From Brevibacterium iodinum ATCC 49514 (GTDB taxonomy: Bacteria > Actinomycetota > Actinomycetes > Actinomycetales > Brevibacteriaceae): DNA of 64,000 nucleotides. Below, one piece after another: positions 42,643 to 50,804 of the stretch (the first letter of the stretch is position 1; each line of letters begins with the position of its first letter). Where the stretch lies: NCBI RefSeq assembly GCF_900169265.1, contig NZ_FXYX01000001.1:310001-374000 (forward strand), in the 5' to 3' direction. The notes below the pieces were generated by a model. The model worked only from the letters and a program-made list of their open reading frames with translations, did not search any database and was not told the origin of the DNA. Made by a program: the position numbers and the translations under genes.

Positions 42643-45600
42643 CTGCGGCCCTCTCTCACCGACGTCCAGGAACGATGCTTGGCCTGGCAGCTCGCGACAA
42701 TCGGCGAACGCAGAAAAAGGCTTCCAGGCCGCGTTCGCCGATTCGTGCGCGCGTCCGCACAATTATGCGCGCACTTCTCGCGACTGTCGCCCTCACAATT
42801 GGACTGGTCGGACTCTCGACATCATCCGCGCAAGCGTTTCCGTGGGATGACATGAAAGACAACATCGCCGCGACGGTTCAGAACATCTGCAGTCCGAACG
42901 ATGTGCCACAGCCGAGCACGTACACCAACATCGACACCGCGGCTGGCCTGAACAAGGCAGAACCCCGCGAAGGATACCGCTCTACGATCAAGCCCGATTT
43001 CACGCAGGATGAAGCAGGCGGCCAGGGAGGAAACGGCATGGAGCGCCTCCAGCGCGTGTACGGCGACCAGGGCGACAAGGACGACGTGATCGTCAAGCCA
43101 ACATACGAGCGCTATGGATTCTCCACGCTCCAATGGCACAGCTACGGTAACGAGGAGTGCATGACTCCGGCACTCGTGATCAGCCCGCTGGCAAACATGT
43201 CACTCATGTCCATGGTGCACGTGCCGATGATGATTTCCATGGCGTTCCTGAACTTCGTCATGGATAACGTCCTCTACACCGGTTTCTCGGCCCTGATGCA
43301 GCCGTTCATCGGGGCAATGTATGAGATTTTTGAACCCTGGATTTACGTCCTCGTCCCCATTGGCATCTTCATCACCTGGCTTGCTTCGAGACACTCGCTT
43401 CAAGCAACCCTGAAAGCAGGTGGCTGGGGCGTGTTCATCATGTCTGTCTACCTGCTCATGGGCGAAAGCACCTCACAGGTCGTCAGTTGGGGGACGAACA
43501 TCGTCACAGAAGTCTCAGGATCGGCGGCCTGCAAAATGAACGCTGCCGCGAACGGGGGGCAAGAAGACGGTGAAGACTGCGACGCCGACGACCCTGTAAA
43601 GGCCGTCCAGGAAGCTCTTTGGTACGGCGTCCCCTACCAAACCTGGCACCTGGGGCAGGTAGGTGAGCACCAGGCCCAACTCGATGACGAAGCCCTCGAC
43701 AAGGGTGAAGTGGGCTGGGGTCCCGCCCTCCTCAACGGGCAATATGTCGGTGTCGATGAGGAAGGCGAAATCGACGAGACCGGCAAAAAGGTGCTCCAGG
43801 CCACCAGCACCTGGAACTCCGCCACGTATTCCCCTGACGGGGACGAGAGTAAGAACCTCAAGTGGGGCAAGGACAACCTCTGGGATAAGGTCCCGTACCT
43901 CGCCAACGTCAAGATCATGTGTGACGACCGAGATAACGGCGATGACACCCCCGGCGACGACGACAACGCTATGCGTCGGTGGATGTACAACGGTGCCAGC
44001 GGGACCAGCCATTGCGACTCAGCTGGTGCGGGAACAGCGGATATGATCCCCTATATCACTGGCGATCAGTACAACAAGCAAATCTTGATTGCCGTGTCCG
44101 GGCTCGTCGGTGTCACCGCCGTCTCCCTGACAATCGTCGGCTCGGCAATCTACCTTGGTTTCCAGAAGATGATGTTCTTCTTCCTCCTCTTCCTCGCCCC
44201 CGTGGTGCTGCTGGTGTCTTCTCTCGGGGACCGTAAGCGGAGGCCGTTCGCGGTCAGGTACGCAGAGATCGTCGGGGTGAACCTCCTCAAGCAGGTCGCC
44301 GCAGTGTGTATCGTCCTCTTCGTCTCCTACGCCATGGCGTCACTGTTCGGATCGTCCACGTTCGGGCACATTCCGTGGATCATGAAGCCTCACGCGGCGT
44401 TGCTGTTCTTCCTCGCTCTCGCGTTCCTGGCGTTCCCGTTGAAGAACATGGTCAAGGGGGCGATTCAGGGCGATACTTCCGTCATTGACAAGCAGGCGAC
44501 CGCTCCACAGCGCGCTATGAAGAAGACTGCGTCGGGTGTCGGCAAGTTGGCTATTGCTGGGGGCGCAATCGCGGCCACTGGTGGTGCCGCAGCGGTCCTC
44601 GGTGCTGGTGCTGGCGGTCTCGGAGCGGTCGGTGCTGGGGGCAAGGCCGCGATGGTGGGCAAGGCCGGGTCGATGCTCGGTCAGGCTGGTCGCGTCATGG
44701 GTGTCGGTTCAAAGGCCGGTCGCGCGATGCGCGGGGCAGGCCGACTCATGCAAGCAGGCCGAGGCATCATGGATGCCAAGGACACCAAGCGCGGTTGGGA
44801 CAAAGGTCGAGAACAGGCTGCGGCTGAAATGATTGAGAAGAACCCGTCGCGCTATCACAAGGTAAATGAAGACGGAACGCTCGGCGGCCTCCTGCCTGGG
44901 GCTCAGCAGAAGGCGTTGAAAGACGCGCAGTCGACGGCTGAGAGAGGCGTGAAAAACCAGCGTGCACAGCAAGCACAGGATGACTTCATGCGGAAGTTCT
45001 TCGCGGGATGGGGCGGGCCAGAAGCTCCACGCCACCAAGAGCCAGACGACACGACGGACCCCAAACCGGACCCCAATCCTGAGCCTCAGCCATTGCCGTC
45101 GCCGAAGCCTGGGGCCCGTGGAGCGCTTGGCTCGGGAGACTCGGGCAACGGCAGCCAAAGCAGCGGTTCTGAGCAGGCACAGGCTCCCAGTGGAGGACCA
45201 CCTAGTCAGGGGCCATCTCCCCAGGACACAGGAGGCAGCGATGAGCGTCCGTCCGTCATCGACTACCCGCGTTTCGTCGAGAAAGCGCGTGAGAACCTGG
45301 CGGGGCCGGAGTTCTCTCGCGAGATGGACTACAACGTCAGCACCGTCCGGTCGGGCGACGACGTGCTCCACAACTCTGAGCTGACGAAGCAACAGGTACT
45401 GGATGACCCGACGGTGCTGCTCTCCGGATCGGCCTACGATGGTGGTCGCACAACAGCGATGGACCCGTTCCATGCCGCAACGGGGGCGCTCAATGAGCTC
45501 CGGTTTGCCGGAGGCTCGGGGAACGAGGCCGACATCGAGTCGGCTGTGGCTAAGGCGGTGTCGGCAATTGATCGGCATGGGGTCCCCGATCAAATCGGCG

Positions 45601-46160
45601 GCGTCCACTCCATCGGAGACCGAGCGACTCGTTTCGATCCAGCAGAAATTATCGGGGCGATGCCTCGACTGGGCACCGACGCGACATGGCAAGAGCGGGC
45701 CGAGGCCGCGCACATCATGCAGGCAGCGCAGGTGGCTCTCCCCGCCAACGTACCGATAGAAATCCGCGAAAACCTCGCGGAGTACACGTCTCAACTGTCC
45801 CGGCCAGGGGCAGACCTTGGAGGGCTTGCCGACCAGAAGTTTGACCTGATCGAGCAAATTTCGTGGTGGACGCAGCGATTCGATCTGCAGGCCGCCTACG
45901 ATGCGCCGCTGACGGCGGGGGTCTCGCGTGACGACATCCGCGAGGCCGTGGCCGACGGTGTACGAGGAGCACAGGTCCCGACCGAGGCGACTAACCGCAC
46001 GAGTACCTGGGACCAGGGCACGTCGGCGTCGGCGGATACCGCTGCCCCCGCAACAACGGAAATGGACGAGTCCGATTCGGGTGCGCTGATCTATCGCCCG
46101 AACACGGACCGGAGGAAGCGCCGCCGCTCCGGTGATGACGACACTACTGAGGAGATGTGA
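42639..46160 (+). CDS. VirB6/TrbL-like conjugation membrane protein
   Basis: A 1173-residue protein. After a basic N-terminus comes a signal-like helix (residues 43-66, MRALLATVALTIGLVGLSTS ending AQA), an extracytoplasmic region with Cys pairs, and about seven membrane helices (roughly 186-275 and 480-600). Then follow an Ala/Gly-rich segment, a long Pro/Asp/Gln-rich linker (about 790-865), and a C-terminal soluble domain (about 867-1110). This is the layout of polytopic VirB6/TrbL channel components of actinobacterial integrative elements. If translation starts at ATG 42765 the signal is N-terminal. The C-terminal domain resembles the next gene's whole product. Confidence 0.7.
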   Translation: MTAALSHRRPGTMLGLAARDNRRTQKKASRPRSPIRARVRTIMRALLATVALTIGLVGLSTSSAQAFPWDDMKDNIAATVQNICSPNDVPQPSTYTNIDTAAGLNKAEPREGYRSTIKPDFTQDEAGGQGGNGMERLQRVYGDQGDKDDVIVKPTYERYGFSTLQWHSYGNEECMTPALVISPLANMSLMSMVHVPMMISMAFLNFVMDNVLYTGFSALMQPFIGAMYEIFEPWIYVLVPIGIFITWLASRHSLQATLKAGGWGVFIMSVYLLMGESTSQVVSWGTNIVTEVSGSAACKMNAAANGGQEDGEDCDADDPVKAVQEALWYGVPYQTWHLGQVGEHQAQLDDEALDKGEVGWGPALLNGQYVGVDEEGEIDETGKKVLQATSTWNSATYSPDGDESKNLKWGKDNLWDKVPYLANVKIMCDDRDNGDDTPGDDDNAMRRWMYNGASGTSHCDSAGAGTADMIPYITGDQYNKQILIAVSGLVGVTAVSLTIVGSAIYLGFQKMMFFFLLFLAPVVLLVSSLGDRKRRPFAVRYAEIVGVNLLKQVAAVCIVLFVSYAMASLFGSSTFGHIPWIMKPHAALLFFLALAFLAFPLKNMVKGAIQGDTSVIDKQATAPQRAMKKTASGVGKLAIAGGAIAATGGAAAVLGAGAGGLGAVGAGGKAAMVGKAGSMLGQAGRVMGVGSKAGRAMRGAGRLMQAGRGIMDAKDTKRGWDKGREQAAAEMIEKNPSRYHKVNEDGTLGGLLPGAQQKALKDAQSTAERGVKNQRAQQAQDDFMRKFFAGWGGPEAPRHQEPDDTTDPKPDPNPEPQPLPSPKPGARGALGSGDSGNGSQSSGSEQAQAPSGGPPSQGPSPQDTGGSDERPSVIDYPRFVEKARENLAGPEFSREMDYNVSTVRSGDDVLHNSELTKQQVLDDPTVLLSGSAYDGGRTTAMDPFHAATGALNELRFAGGSGNEADIESAVAKAVSAIDRHGVPDQIGGVHSIGDRATRFDPAEIIGAMPRLGTDATWQERAEAAHIMQAAQVALPANVPIEIRENLAEYTSQLSRPGADLGGLADQKFDLIEQISWWTQRFDLQAAYDAPLTAGVSRDDIREAVADGVRGAQVPTEATNRTSTWDQGTSASADTAAPATTEMDESDSGALIYRPNTDRRKRRRSGDDDTTEEM

Positions 46161-46789
46161 TGGGAGAACGTGAGCTTCGCAACGAGGTTGAGGCGTCCGC
46201 GAGGAGGCCGGGGCAGAACTTGTTCATCGAGCCGGAGCTGCGACCCTACGAATATTACGTGGAGACCGTGCACACCGGAGAGGAAGTGCTTGCGGATGCA
46301 GAGCTGACGCTCACTGACGTTCATATCGAGCCGCGCCACCTCGTCCGAAGCAGCGCCTACGGCGGTGACCCGTTGCGTCTCGATCCCTTCCACCGCGCCA
46401 CCTCCCGACTCCACTGGCTGCGGTTTGCAGACCACACCGAGGACCCTGACGCGATTCACAGCGCGATCATACGGGCCTCGAACGCGCTCAGAGAGCATGG
46501 AGTGCCCCCAGAAATTGGCGACGCATACGCCATCGAACATCGCGCCACGGAGTTCCGCCCCTGGCAGGTCATCGTCACGATGCCACTTCTCGCTGAGTGT
46601 GAATCTTGGATAGAACGGGTTGAGGGAGTCCGATACATGCTCGGAGCTCTCGTCGCGATGCCCGAGAAGCATCCCGCACGAAAGGCGGTTCACGAATACG
46701 TCCGGAACCTTGCGACGCCGAGCGTGACCAACGACGAACTGTGGTTCTTCGAAAATTGGGTGAGGGAGCAGCTCATGCCTGAGCTGTAA
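46160..46789 (+). CDS. Free-standing homologue of the VirB6-like protein's C-terminal domain
   Basis: A 209-residue soluble protein. Its segments align with the end of the preceding protein: YVETVHTGEEVLADAELTLT with NVSTVRSGDDVLHNSELTKQ; SSAYGGDPLRLDPFHRATSR with GSAYDGGRTTAMDPFHAATG; HGVPPEIGDAYAIEHRATEF with HGVPDQIGGVHSIGDRATRF. It therefore arose by duplication of that domain. The ATG at 46160 overlaps the stop before it by one base. The domain family is unnamed to me. It could compete with or regulate the channel's cytosolic tail (inference). A bidirectional terminator follows. Confidence 0.75.
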   Translation: MGERELRNEVEASARRPGQNLFIEPELRPYEYYVETVHTGEEVLADAELTLTDVHIEPRHLVRSSAYGGDPLRLDPFHRATSRLHWLRFADHTEDPDAIHSAIIRASNALREHGVPPEIGDAYAIEHRATEFRPWQVIVTMPLLAECESWIERVEGVRYMLGALVAMPEKHPARKAVHEYVRNLATPSVTNDELWFFENWVREQLMPEL

Positions 46790-46799
46790 TCGCGTGCAC

Positions 46800-46838
46800 C
46801 TGTGGGGTGGAATCGAGCAGCTCGATTCCACCCCACAG
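46800..46838. terminator. Bidirectional terminator, 19-bp perfect stem
   Basis: Arms CTGTGGGGTGGAATCGAGC and its complement around a single base, between the converging transfer operon and resolvase gene. Confidence 0.85.
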
Positions 46839-46844
46839 CCCGTC

Positions 46845-47426
46845 TCAGGCCGAAGAGCGCGCGGCGCGTTCTTTGGCCCGGTAGACGGTGCCGCGCGAGA
46901 CACCCATGAGCGCAGCGACCTCCGAGGTAGTGTGCTCGCCGGAATCGAGCAGGGACACGAGATGGCGCTCCTGCGCGGGCGACAACTTCGGCTGCTTACC
47001 CCGCAGCCGGCCCCGCGCCTTCGCTACGGCCATGCCCTCACGCGTGCGCTGCCGAATGAGGTCCGCCTCCAGCTCGGCAAACATCGCCAGGTTCGTGAAA
47101 AGCATTTTGCCCATGGGGTCGTGTGGGTCGTAGACGCTGCCGCCGATACTCAGCGAGACCCCCTTGGCCTCCAGCTCATCCGCAATGTCTTTGGCGTCGC
47201 GTACTGACCGCACGAGGCGGTCAAGTTTGGTGACGACATAGGTATCGCCTGCCCGTGCGGCAGCAAGCGACTCTCGTAGTCCCGGGCGGTCGCGGTTCGT
47301 ACCGGTGAGACCAACATCCGTGAAAATATTCTCGGCATCGACGCCGAGGGACATGAGACGGTCTCGCTGGGCCGTGAGGTCTTGATCCTGGTGAGTGGTG
47401 GAGCAGCGGGCGTATCCGATCAGCAT
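46845..47426 (-). CDS. Serine recombinase (resolvase/invertase)
   Basis: A complete 193-residue small serine recombinase. It begins MLIGYARCSTTHQDQDLTAQ (catalytic Ser in CSTT) and has VTKLDRLVRSVRD (Arg residues of the active site), FTNLAMFAELEADLIRQRTR (long E helix) and a C-terminal helix-turn-helix (HTTSEVAALMGVSRGTVYRA). It probably resolves or inverts DNA within the element. AGGAGAAACT precedes the ATG. A repeat pair upstream (47483-47531) could be its res site. Confidence 0.95.
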   Translation of the reverse strand: MLIGYARCSTTHQDQDLTAQRDRLMSLGVDAENIFTDVGLTGTNRDRPGLRESLAAARAGDTYVVTKLDRLVRSVRDAKDIADELEAKGVSLSIGGSVYDPHDPMGKMLFTNLAMFAELEADLIRQRTREGMAVAKARGRLRGKQPKLSPAQERHLVSLLDSGEHTTSEVAALMGVSRGTVYRAKERAARSSA

Positions 47427-47482
47427 AGTTTCTCCTGTCTCGTATAAGGCCCCTTGACCGTGCAGATCACCGGGCGGGTGTT

Positions 47483-47531
47483 CCGGACACTCCTGGAGGG
47501 GGCTGGCGGTGTGTGTGCGCGGGGTGTCCGG
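47483..47531. promoter_or_regulatory. Possible resolvase site
   Basis: CCGGACAC (47483-47490) and GTGTCCGG (47524-47531) are exact complements 33 bases apart in the gap just upstream of the resolvase gene, where res sites usually lie. Confidence 0.4.
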
Positions 47532-47542
47532 TCAGCGTCCGG

Positions 47543-47935
47543 CTAACGGACGCCTGGCGCGGGTGGTTCCTCGCCGGATATGGCAATGTCCTTCAATACT
47601 TCGGCGACAAGGCTTCGGATGCCGTCGAAGGCCTCTCGCGGATCAGAGTCTATCCACGACAAGGATGGGAACTCTGCGACTGTGCCGACAAGCTGATGGG
47701 ACTCTGGGGACCATTGGACTTGGTAGGTGTATTGCTGGTCCAAGGAGAGCCACAAGCTCCTTGGCCCTATAGCTGTCTGACGAATGCACACGTCCCCCGA
47801 GATGAGCGTATCTGCGAGGTCGCGCACGACGCGCGATTCGGTCGGGTCTTCGATCTCGTCAGCGTACGAGATTAGTGCAGCATTGAGGGTTCCATGCTCC
47901 TCGTCAGTTAAACGATGGATGTTCTGAAAGTTCAT
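47543..47935 (-). CDS. HicB-like protein
   Basis: A 130-residue protein. An N-terminal helical region (LTDEEHGTLNAALISYADEI) is followed by a HicB-type partial RNase H fold: YTYQVQWSPESHQLVGTVAE, FPSLSWIDSDPREAFDGIRS, LVAEVLKDI. HicB proteins are antitoxins, but no HicA (a 60-residue double-stranded RNA-binding toxin) is visible beside it. Its ATG overlaps the stop of the upstream unknown gene by four bases, so that protein is its likely partner. Confidence 0.65.
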   Translation of the reverse strand: MNFQNIHRLTDEEHGTLNAALISYADEIEDPTESRVVRDLADTLISGDVCIRQTAIGPRSLWLSLDQQYTYQVQWSPESHQLVGTVAEFPSLSWIDSDPREAFDGIRSLVAEVLKDIAISGEEPPAPGVR

Positions 47936-48339
47936 GAGACCTCCTGTGCCGCTTCTTTTCGCTTTCGCGCTCTTGCAGCTCGCTGGCTGCGGGCGTCGCG
48001 CTCGAGCTTTTTATGCTGGGCCATGATGCCGCTCTTTATGTCGCGTCTTCCGTGGATAATCTCGTATCGGTCACCTGTGTCGCGCCAAACACCACTGCGA
48101 ACCAGCTCTTTTGCTGCATCATCTCGCAGCGGAGAGTCCGAGGCCTTCTCTAAAAACCGCTTTGGGAAATTGATCGCATCCCGCTGAACCTCGCGTGGAC
48201 CGAGACGGCTGAACATGTAGTGCTGGGCTTCAGCGGCAGTTCGCACACATGCGTCCTCCAGCGCCTCTGAGACCCCAGCGTCTAGAAGCATTGCTACCAG
48301 CTGATCGAAATACTCAGTCCCGAACTTCGCATAAGTCAT
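47932..48339 (-). CDS. Unknown basic protein coupled to the HicB-like gene
   Basis: A 135-residue protein. The N-terminus is helical (FDQLVAMLLDAGVSEALEDA), the middle has ELVRSGVWRDTGDRYEIIHG, a pattern seen in actinophage helix-turn-helix replication-type proteins, and the C-terminus is very basic (KLERDARSQRAARARKRKEA). It could bind nucleic acid. I cannot name it. It overlaps the HicB-like gene by four bases, so the pair is translated together; whether it is a toxin-antitoxin pair is open. Confidence 0.55.
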   Translation of the reverse strand: MTYAKFGTEYFDQLVAMLLDAGVSEALEDACVRTAAEAQHYMFSRLGPREVQRDAINFPKRFLEKASDSPLRDDAAKELVRSGVWRDTGDRYEIIHGRRDIKSGIMAQHKKLERDARSQRAARARKRKEAAQEVS

Positions 48340-48586
48340 GACGAACCGTCTCGTCTCGAAGTCTCAGGACTGAGCAGGGGATGACATGTCACATGATCTG
48401 ATGTCACATCGCTTCCGTCGCGCGCACAGCGTTTGGTATCGTAGTGCATAGCATTGTCCTTTGATTTGCGGGCATCCACGCGAGCTGGGTAGCAGCCCAG
48501 TGCTCGCAGGAGTATTAGATTCCAACGTGGCGGCGGTCGGCTCAGCTGACCGCCGCCCTACTTTGTTCCCAGCCGTCCGCTTCTGG
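48340..48586. other. Gap with direct repeats and a terminator-like hairpin
   Basis: ATGTCACAT occurs at 48386-48394 and 48401-48409 upstream of the gene at 48339. A 10-bp hairpin (GGCGGCGGTC) at 48529-48557 lies downstream of the excisionase-like gene and could terminate it. No gene seen. Confidence 0.6.
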
Positions 48587-48841
48587 TCAAGACACGTTGG
48601 ACGCAGCACGCTCGTACTGTGCTTGAAACCAGTTGTCGATGTCGTCACGTCGGTAACGAACCGAGCGTCCAACGGTGAAGCCGGTGGGGAATTCGTCGGG
48701 GCCGCCTCCGTTCTTCCGCCACCAGCGCAATGTGTTCTCCGGGATGCCGTACTCCTCTACCACCTGCCGGATCGTGAGAGTGTCATGCCAGTCCCGTTTA
48801 GTTGCTTCACTGGCAAGCGTTTGAGTGGGGTTATCGTTCAC
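48587..48841 (-). CDS. Excisionase-like MerR-type small DNA-binding protein
   Basis: An 84-residue protein with a single winged helix: DTLTIRQVVEEYGIPENTLR, WWRKNGGGPDEFPTGFTVGR, SVRYRRDDIDNWFQ. This is the pattern of phage and element excisionases/AlpA-type regulators; its place between the integrase module and a regulator supports a role in excision. The GTG at 48841 is chosen because AAGGAGG precedes it; the open frame extends upstream without similarity. It is divergent from the XRE gene. Confidence 0.8.
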   Translation of the reverse strand: MNDNPTQTLASEATKRDWHDTLTIRQVVEEYGIPENTLRWWRKNGGGPDEFPTGFTVGRSVRYRRDDIDNWFQAQYERAASNVS

Positions 48842-48855
48842 AGTTACCTCCTTCT

Positions 48856-48916
48856 GTAGTAGCTTCCAATGCCAGAATACCATGCTACATGGTGATAATC
48901 GATGGTGCTCTACTAC
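48856..48916. promoter_or_regulatory. Divergent operator between excisionase-like and XRE genes
   Basis: ACCATG-CTA-CATGGT (48879-48893) is a compact palindrome; GTAGTAG (48856-48862) and CTACTAC (48910-48916) flank it as an outer inverted pair. It is a likely XRE-regulator switch region. Confidence 0.6.
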
Positions 48917-48962
48917 GATTTGGAGTAGCGCATGAGCGTGGGTGGCACGTATTGTGGTACTC

Positions 48963-49451
48963 ATGACAGACCATGTAGACGGCCGAAGTGCTGCTGACCA
49001 GCAATTTCTTACAGCAATGAAACGTGGACGCCGAGCGCGTCGAATGTCGCAAACGGAGTTGGCTGATGAGGTAAAGAAGCGCGGCTGGGGCGAGGCTCGG
49101 CAGGCGATCATCTCGCGAATCGAGCTCGGTGAGCGTGAAGTGCGTTTAGGGGAGGCCTACCTTATCGCTCAGGTGCTTGGAATGAGCGTAGAAGCCATGG
49201 CCGCGCCAGACGATGTCCATCTGCTATTACGCGACCTTGATTCCAATGCGGCGCAAGTGAAGGACCAGGTTGGGACAGTCACAAAGAATCTCGAAATTCT
49301 TTCGAGATATGTCGATCATCTGCGGGCTGACCGGGAACGGGCTTTGGCGTACCTGGAAGATCAAGCGACAACTCCACACGCTGATTCGATTCAGCGCGCA
49401 GTCGATTCAGCGGACGAGGCGCTATCGGAAGCTGCCAAGGTAGGAGGCTGA
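48963..49451 (+). CDS. XRE-family regulator
   Basis: A 162-residue protein with an N-terminal helix-turn-helix (FLTAMKRGRRARRMSQTELA, DEVKKRGWGEARQAIISRIE, LGEREVRLGEAYLIAQVLGM) and a C-terminal coiled segment (LLLRDLDSNAAQVKDQVGTV ... YVDHLRADRERALAYLED). It ends three bases before the integrase start, so the two are co-transcribed. It probably controls the lysogeny-like state of the element. The start at 48963 is preferred over a GTG at 48942, but neither has a strong ribosome site. Confidence 0.82.
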   Translation: MTDHVDGRSAADQQFLTAMKRGRRARRMSQTELADEVKKRGWGEARQAIISRIELGEREVRLGEAYLIAQVLGMSVEAMAAPDDVHLLLRDLDSNAAQVKDQVGTVTKNLEILSRYVDHLRADRERALAYLEDQATTPHADSIQRAVDSADEALSEAAKVGG

Positions 49452-49454
49452 CGC

Positions 49455-50564
49455 GTGGCAAGTATTCAGAAGACTAAGAGTCGTACGTGGCAGGTCCGAT
49501 ACAAGGACCCGAGTGGCAGGCATCGAGCGAAGACCTACCGATTGAAGGCCGATGCCCAGAAGTTTCTCCATTCGGTGGAGACGGAAATTGCGCGGGGCTC
49601 GTACATCGCCGCTGAGCGCGGGGCTGTCGATGTTCCCACATGGGTGCAACGGCACCTCGATTCTCGGGCCGATCTGGGCGTGACGACGCGCAACAGGACA
49701 CAGAACATCATCGACGTCCATATCAAGCCGAAATGGGCGTCTGTGGCCCTCTCAGACGTCGAGCACGCCGACGTCGCGGCGTGGGCCAAGCAGTTGCTTG
49801 GAACCTTGTCGGTGCGGTCGGTGAAGAAGATCGTCAACGTCCTCTCAGCCGCGTACGATTCGGCCGTCCGCGACCGACGCGTGCACAGCAACCCATGCCG
49901 CGGCCTGAAGTTCCCGAAGGCTACGCCGAAGTCGAAGATTTTCCTCTCTGCCGAGCAGGTCGAGGATCTGGCCGGAGCAACGCCCGACGACCGGCAGGCG
50001 CTCATTGTGTACGTCCTCGCGTACTGCGGTCTCAGGTGGGGAGAGCTGGCGGGTCTGAGAGTGCAGGACTTCGACCCGCTGCGCCGTCGTCTCAACATTG
50101 AGCAGACCATCGTCGATGACGGTGGGAAGTCATTTGTGAAGCCGCCGAAGGACCATGAGATCCGCTCGGTTCCGGTTCCGAAGTTCCTTGTGGAGAAGAT
50201 CGCCGCTTATATCGCCACGGCTGGGATGACAGACCTGATCTTCACGTCGCCGCGGGGAGGACCGTTGCGGAACCGCAATGAGCGGGGCCGGTGGTTCAAT
50301 CAGGCAGTGGATGCAATCGGCGTTCCCGAACTTACTCCGCATGGCCTCAGGCATACGGCGGCGAGCATGGCGATTAGTGCCCGGGCGTCGGTGCTTTCGG
50401 TGCAGCGGATGCTCGGACACAGTTCGGCGACGGTGACTCTCGACGTGTATTCGTCTCTTTTCGAGGATGATCTCGATGAAGTCGCCGATCGTCTCGACCG
50501 CGCACGCGCTGAAACTGGTTTACGCGATTCTTACGCGACTGGCAGTGTCCGGAAGATCCGCTGA
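49455..50564 (+). CDS. int: Tyrosine integrase of the element
   Basis: A complete 369-residue phage-type integrase. The N-terminal arm-binding domain (RTWQVRYKDPSGRHRAKTYR) and core-binding domain (VPTWVQRHLDSRADLGVTTR) are followed by the catalytic domain with AYCGLRWGELAGL (Arg I), PHGLRHTAASMAI (His-x-x-Arg), MLGHSSATVTLDVYSSL (His/Trp site and nucleophile Tyr). It begins with GTG 49455 after GGAGG. It lies 21 bases from attR in the tRNA-Thr gene, the standard position for the enzyme that integrated this element. Confidence 0.96.
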   Translation: MASIQKTKSRTWQVRYKDPSGRHRAKTYRLKADAQKFLHSVETEIARGSYIAAERGAVDVPTWVQRHLDSRADLGVTTRNRTQNIIDVHIKPKWASVALSDVEHADVAAWAKQLLGTLSVRSVKKIVNVLSAAYDSAVRDRRVHSNPCRGLKFPKATPKSKIFLSAEQVEDLAGATPDDRQALIVYVLAYCGLRWGELAGLRVQDFDPLRRRLNIEQTIVDDGGKSFVKPPKDHEIRSVPVPKFLVEKIAAYIATAGMTDLIFTSPRGGPLRNRNERGRWFNQAVDAIGVPELTPHGLRHTAASMAISARASVLSVQRMLGHSSATVTLDVYSSLFEDDLDEVADRLDRARAETGLRDSYATGSVRKIR

Positions 50565-50585
50565 AGCGTTTCCCCTGGTGAGAAG

Positions 50586-50636
50586 TGGAGCCCCCTGTCA
50601 GACTCGAACTGACGACCTTCGCTTTACAAGAGCGGT
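50586..50636. repeat. attR: 51-bp repeat within tRNA-Thr
   Basis: Identical to attL at 19373-19423. It covers the tRNA from its encoded CCA to the anticodon stem. Confidence 0.95.
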
Positions 50637-50661
50637 GCTCTACCAACTGAGCTAAGGAGGC
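50586..50661 (-). tRNA. tRNA-Thr (anticodon TGT)
   Basis: A 76-base gene on the minus strand. It starts GCCTCCTTAGCTCAGTTGGT, has the anticodon loop CTTGTAA (anticodon TGT), a T-loop GTTCGAATC, and an encoded CCA end. The acceptor stem GCCTCCT pairs with AGGGGGC (one G-T pair). Its 3' half is the integration site of the 31-kb element. Confidence 0.97.
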
Positions 50662-50741
50662 GTGGTGTGCACCGAGCGTGCGCGCCTACACGATAGTAGT
50701 CCATGGCCGGGCCAGGCCACAAAACCGCGGGGCCCAAAGAC

Positions 50742-50771
50742 GGACGGACCCCACCTCGGCGGGGTCCGTCC
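50742..50771 (-). terminator. Terminator of the DsbA-like gene
   Basis: An 11-bp stem GGACGGACCCC with an 8-base loop, 34 bases past the stop on the minus strand. Confidence 0.8.
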
Positions 50772-50804
50772 TACTCACACGGCACCGGCCGGAAGCTCGG
50801 GCGA

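Larger units (their letters stand above)
19373..50636. mobile_element. Integrative element in tRNA-Thr(TGT), 31.2 kb, partly decayed
   Basis: The ends are 51-bp identical repeats (19373-19423 and 50586-50636) of the 3' part of tRNA-Thr. The intact tRNA is at the right end, next to integrase (49455-50564), an excisionase-like gene and an XRE regulator. Cargo includes a VirB6/TrbL-like protein, a replication-relaxation protein, a resolvase, an Abi/HEPN-type gene, several metabolic or regulatory cassettes and many IS remnants. No relaxase, VirB4-type ATPase or coupling protein is recognisable, so it is called an integrative element rather than a complete conjugative one. Parts of it (for example 26700-27000 and 32900-33000) are visibly richer in A+T than the flanks. 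Confidence 0.9.

Noticed and set aside
47543..48339. Classical HicAB toxin-antitoxin pair
   Set aside because: One protein is HicB-like, but the partner is 135 residues, has no HicA GxxxH motif and lies on the wrong side for a typical hicA.
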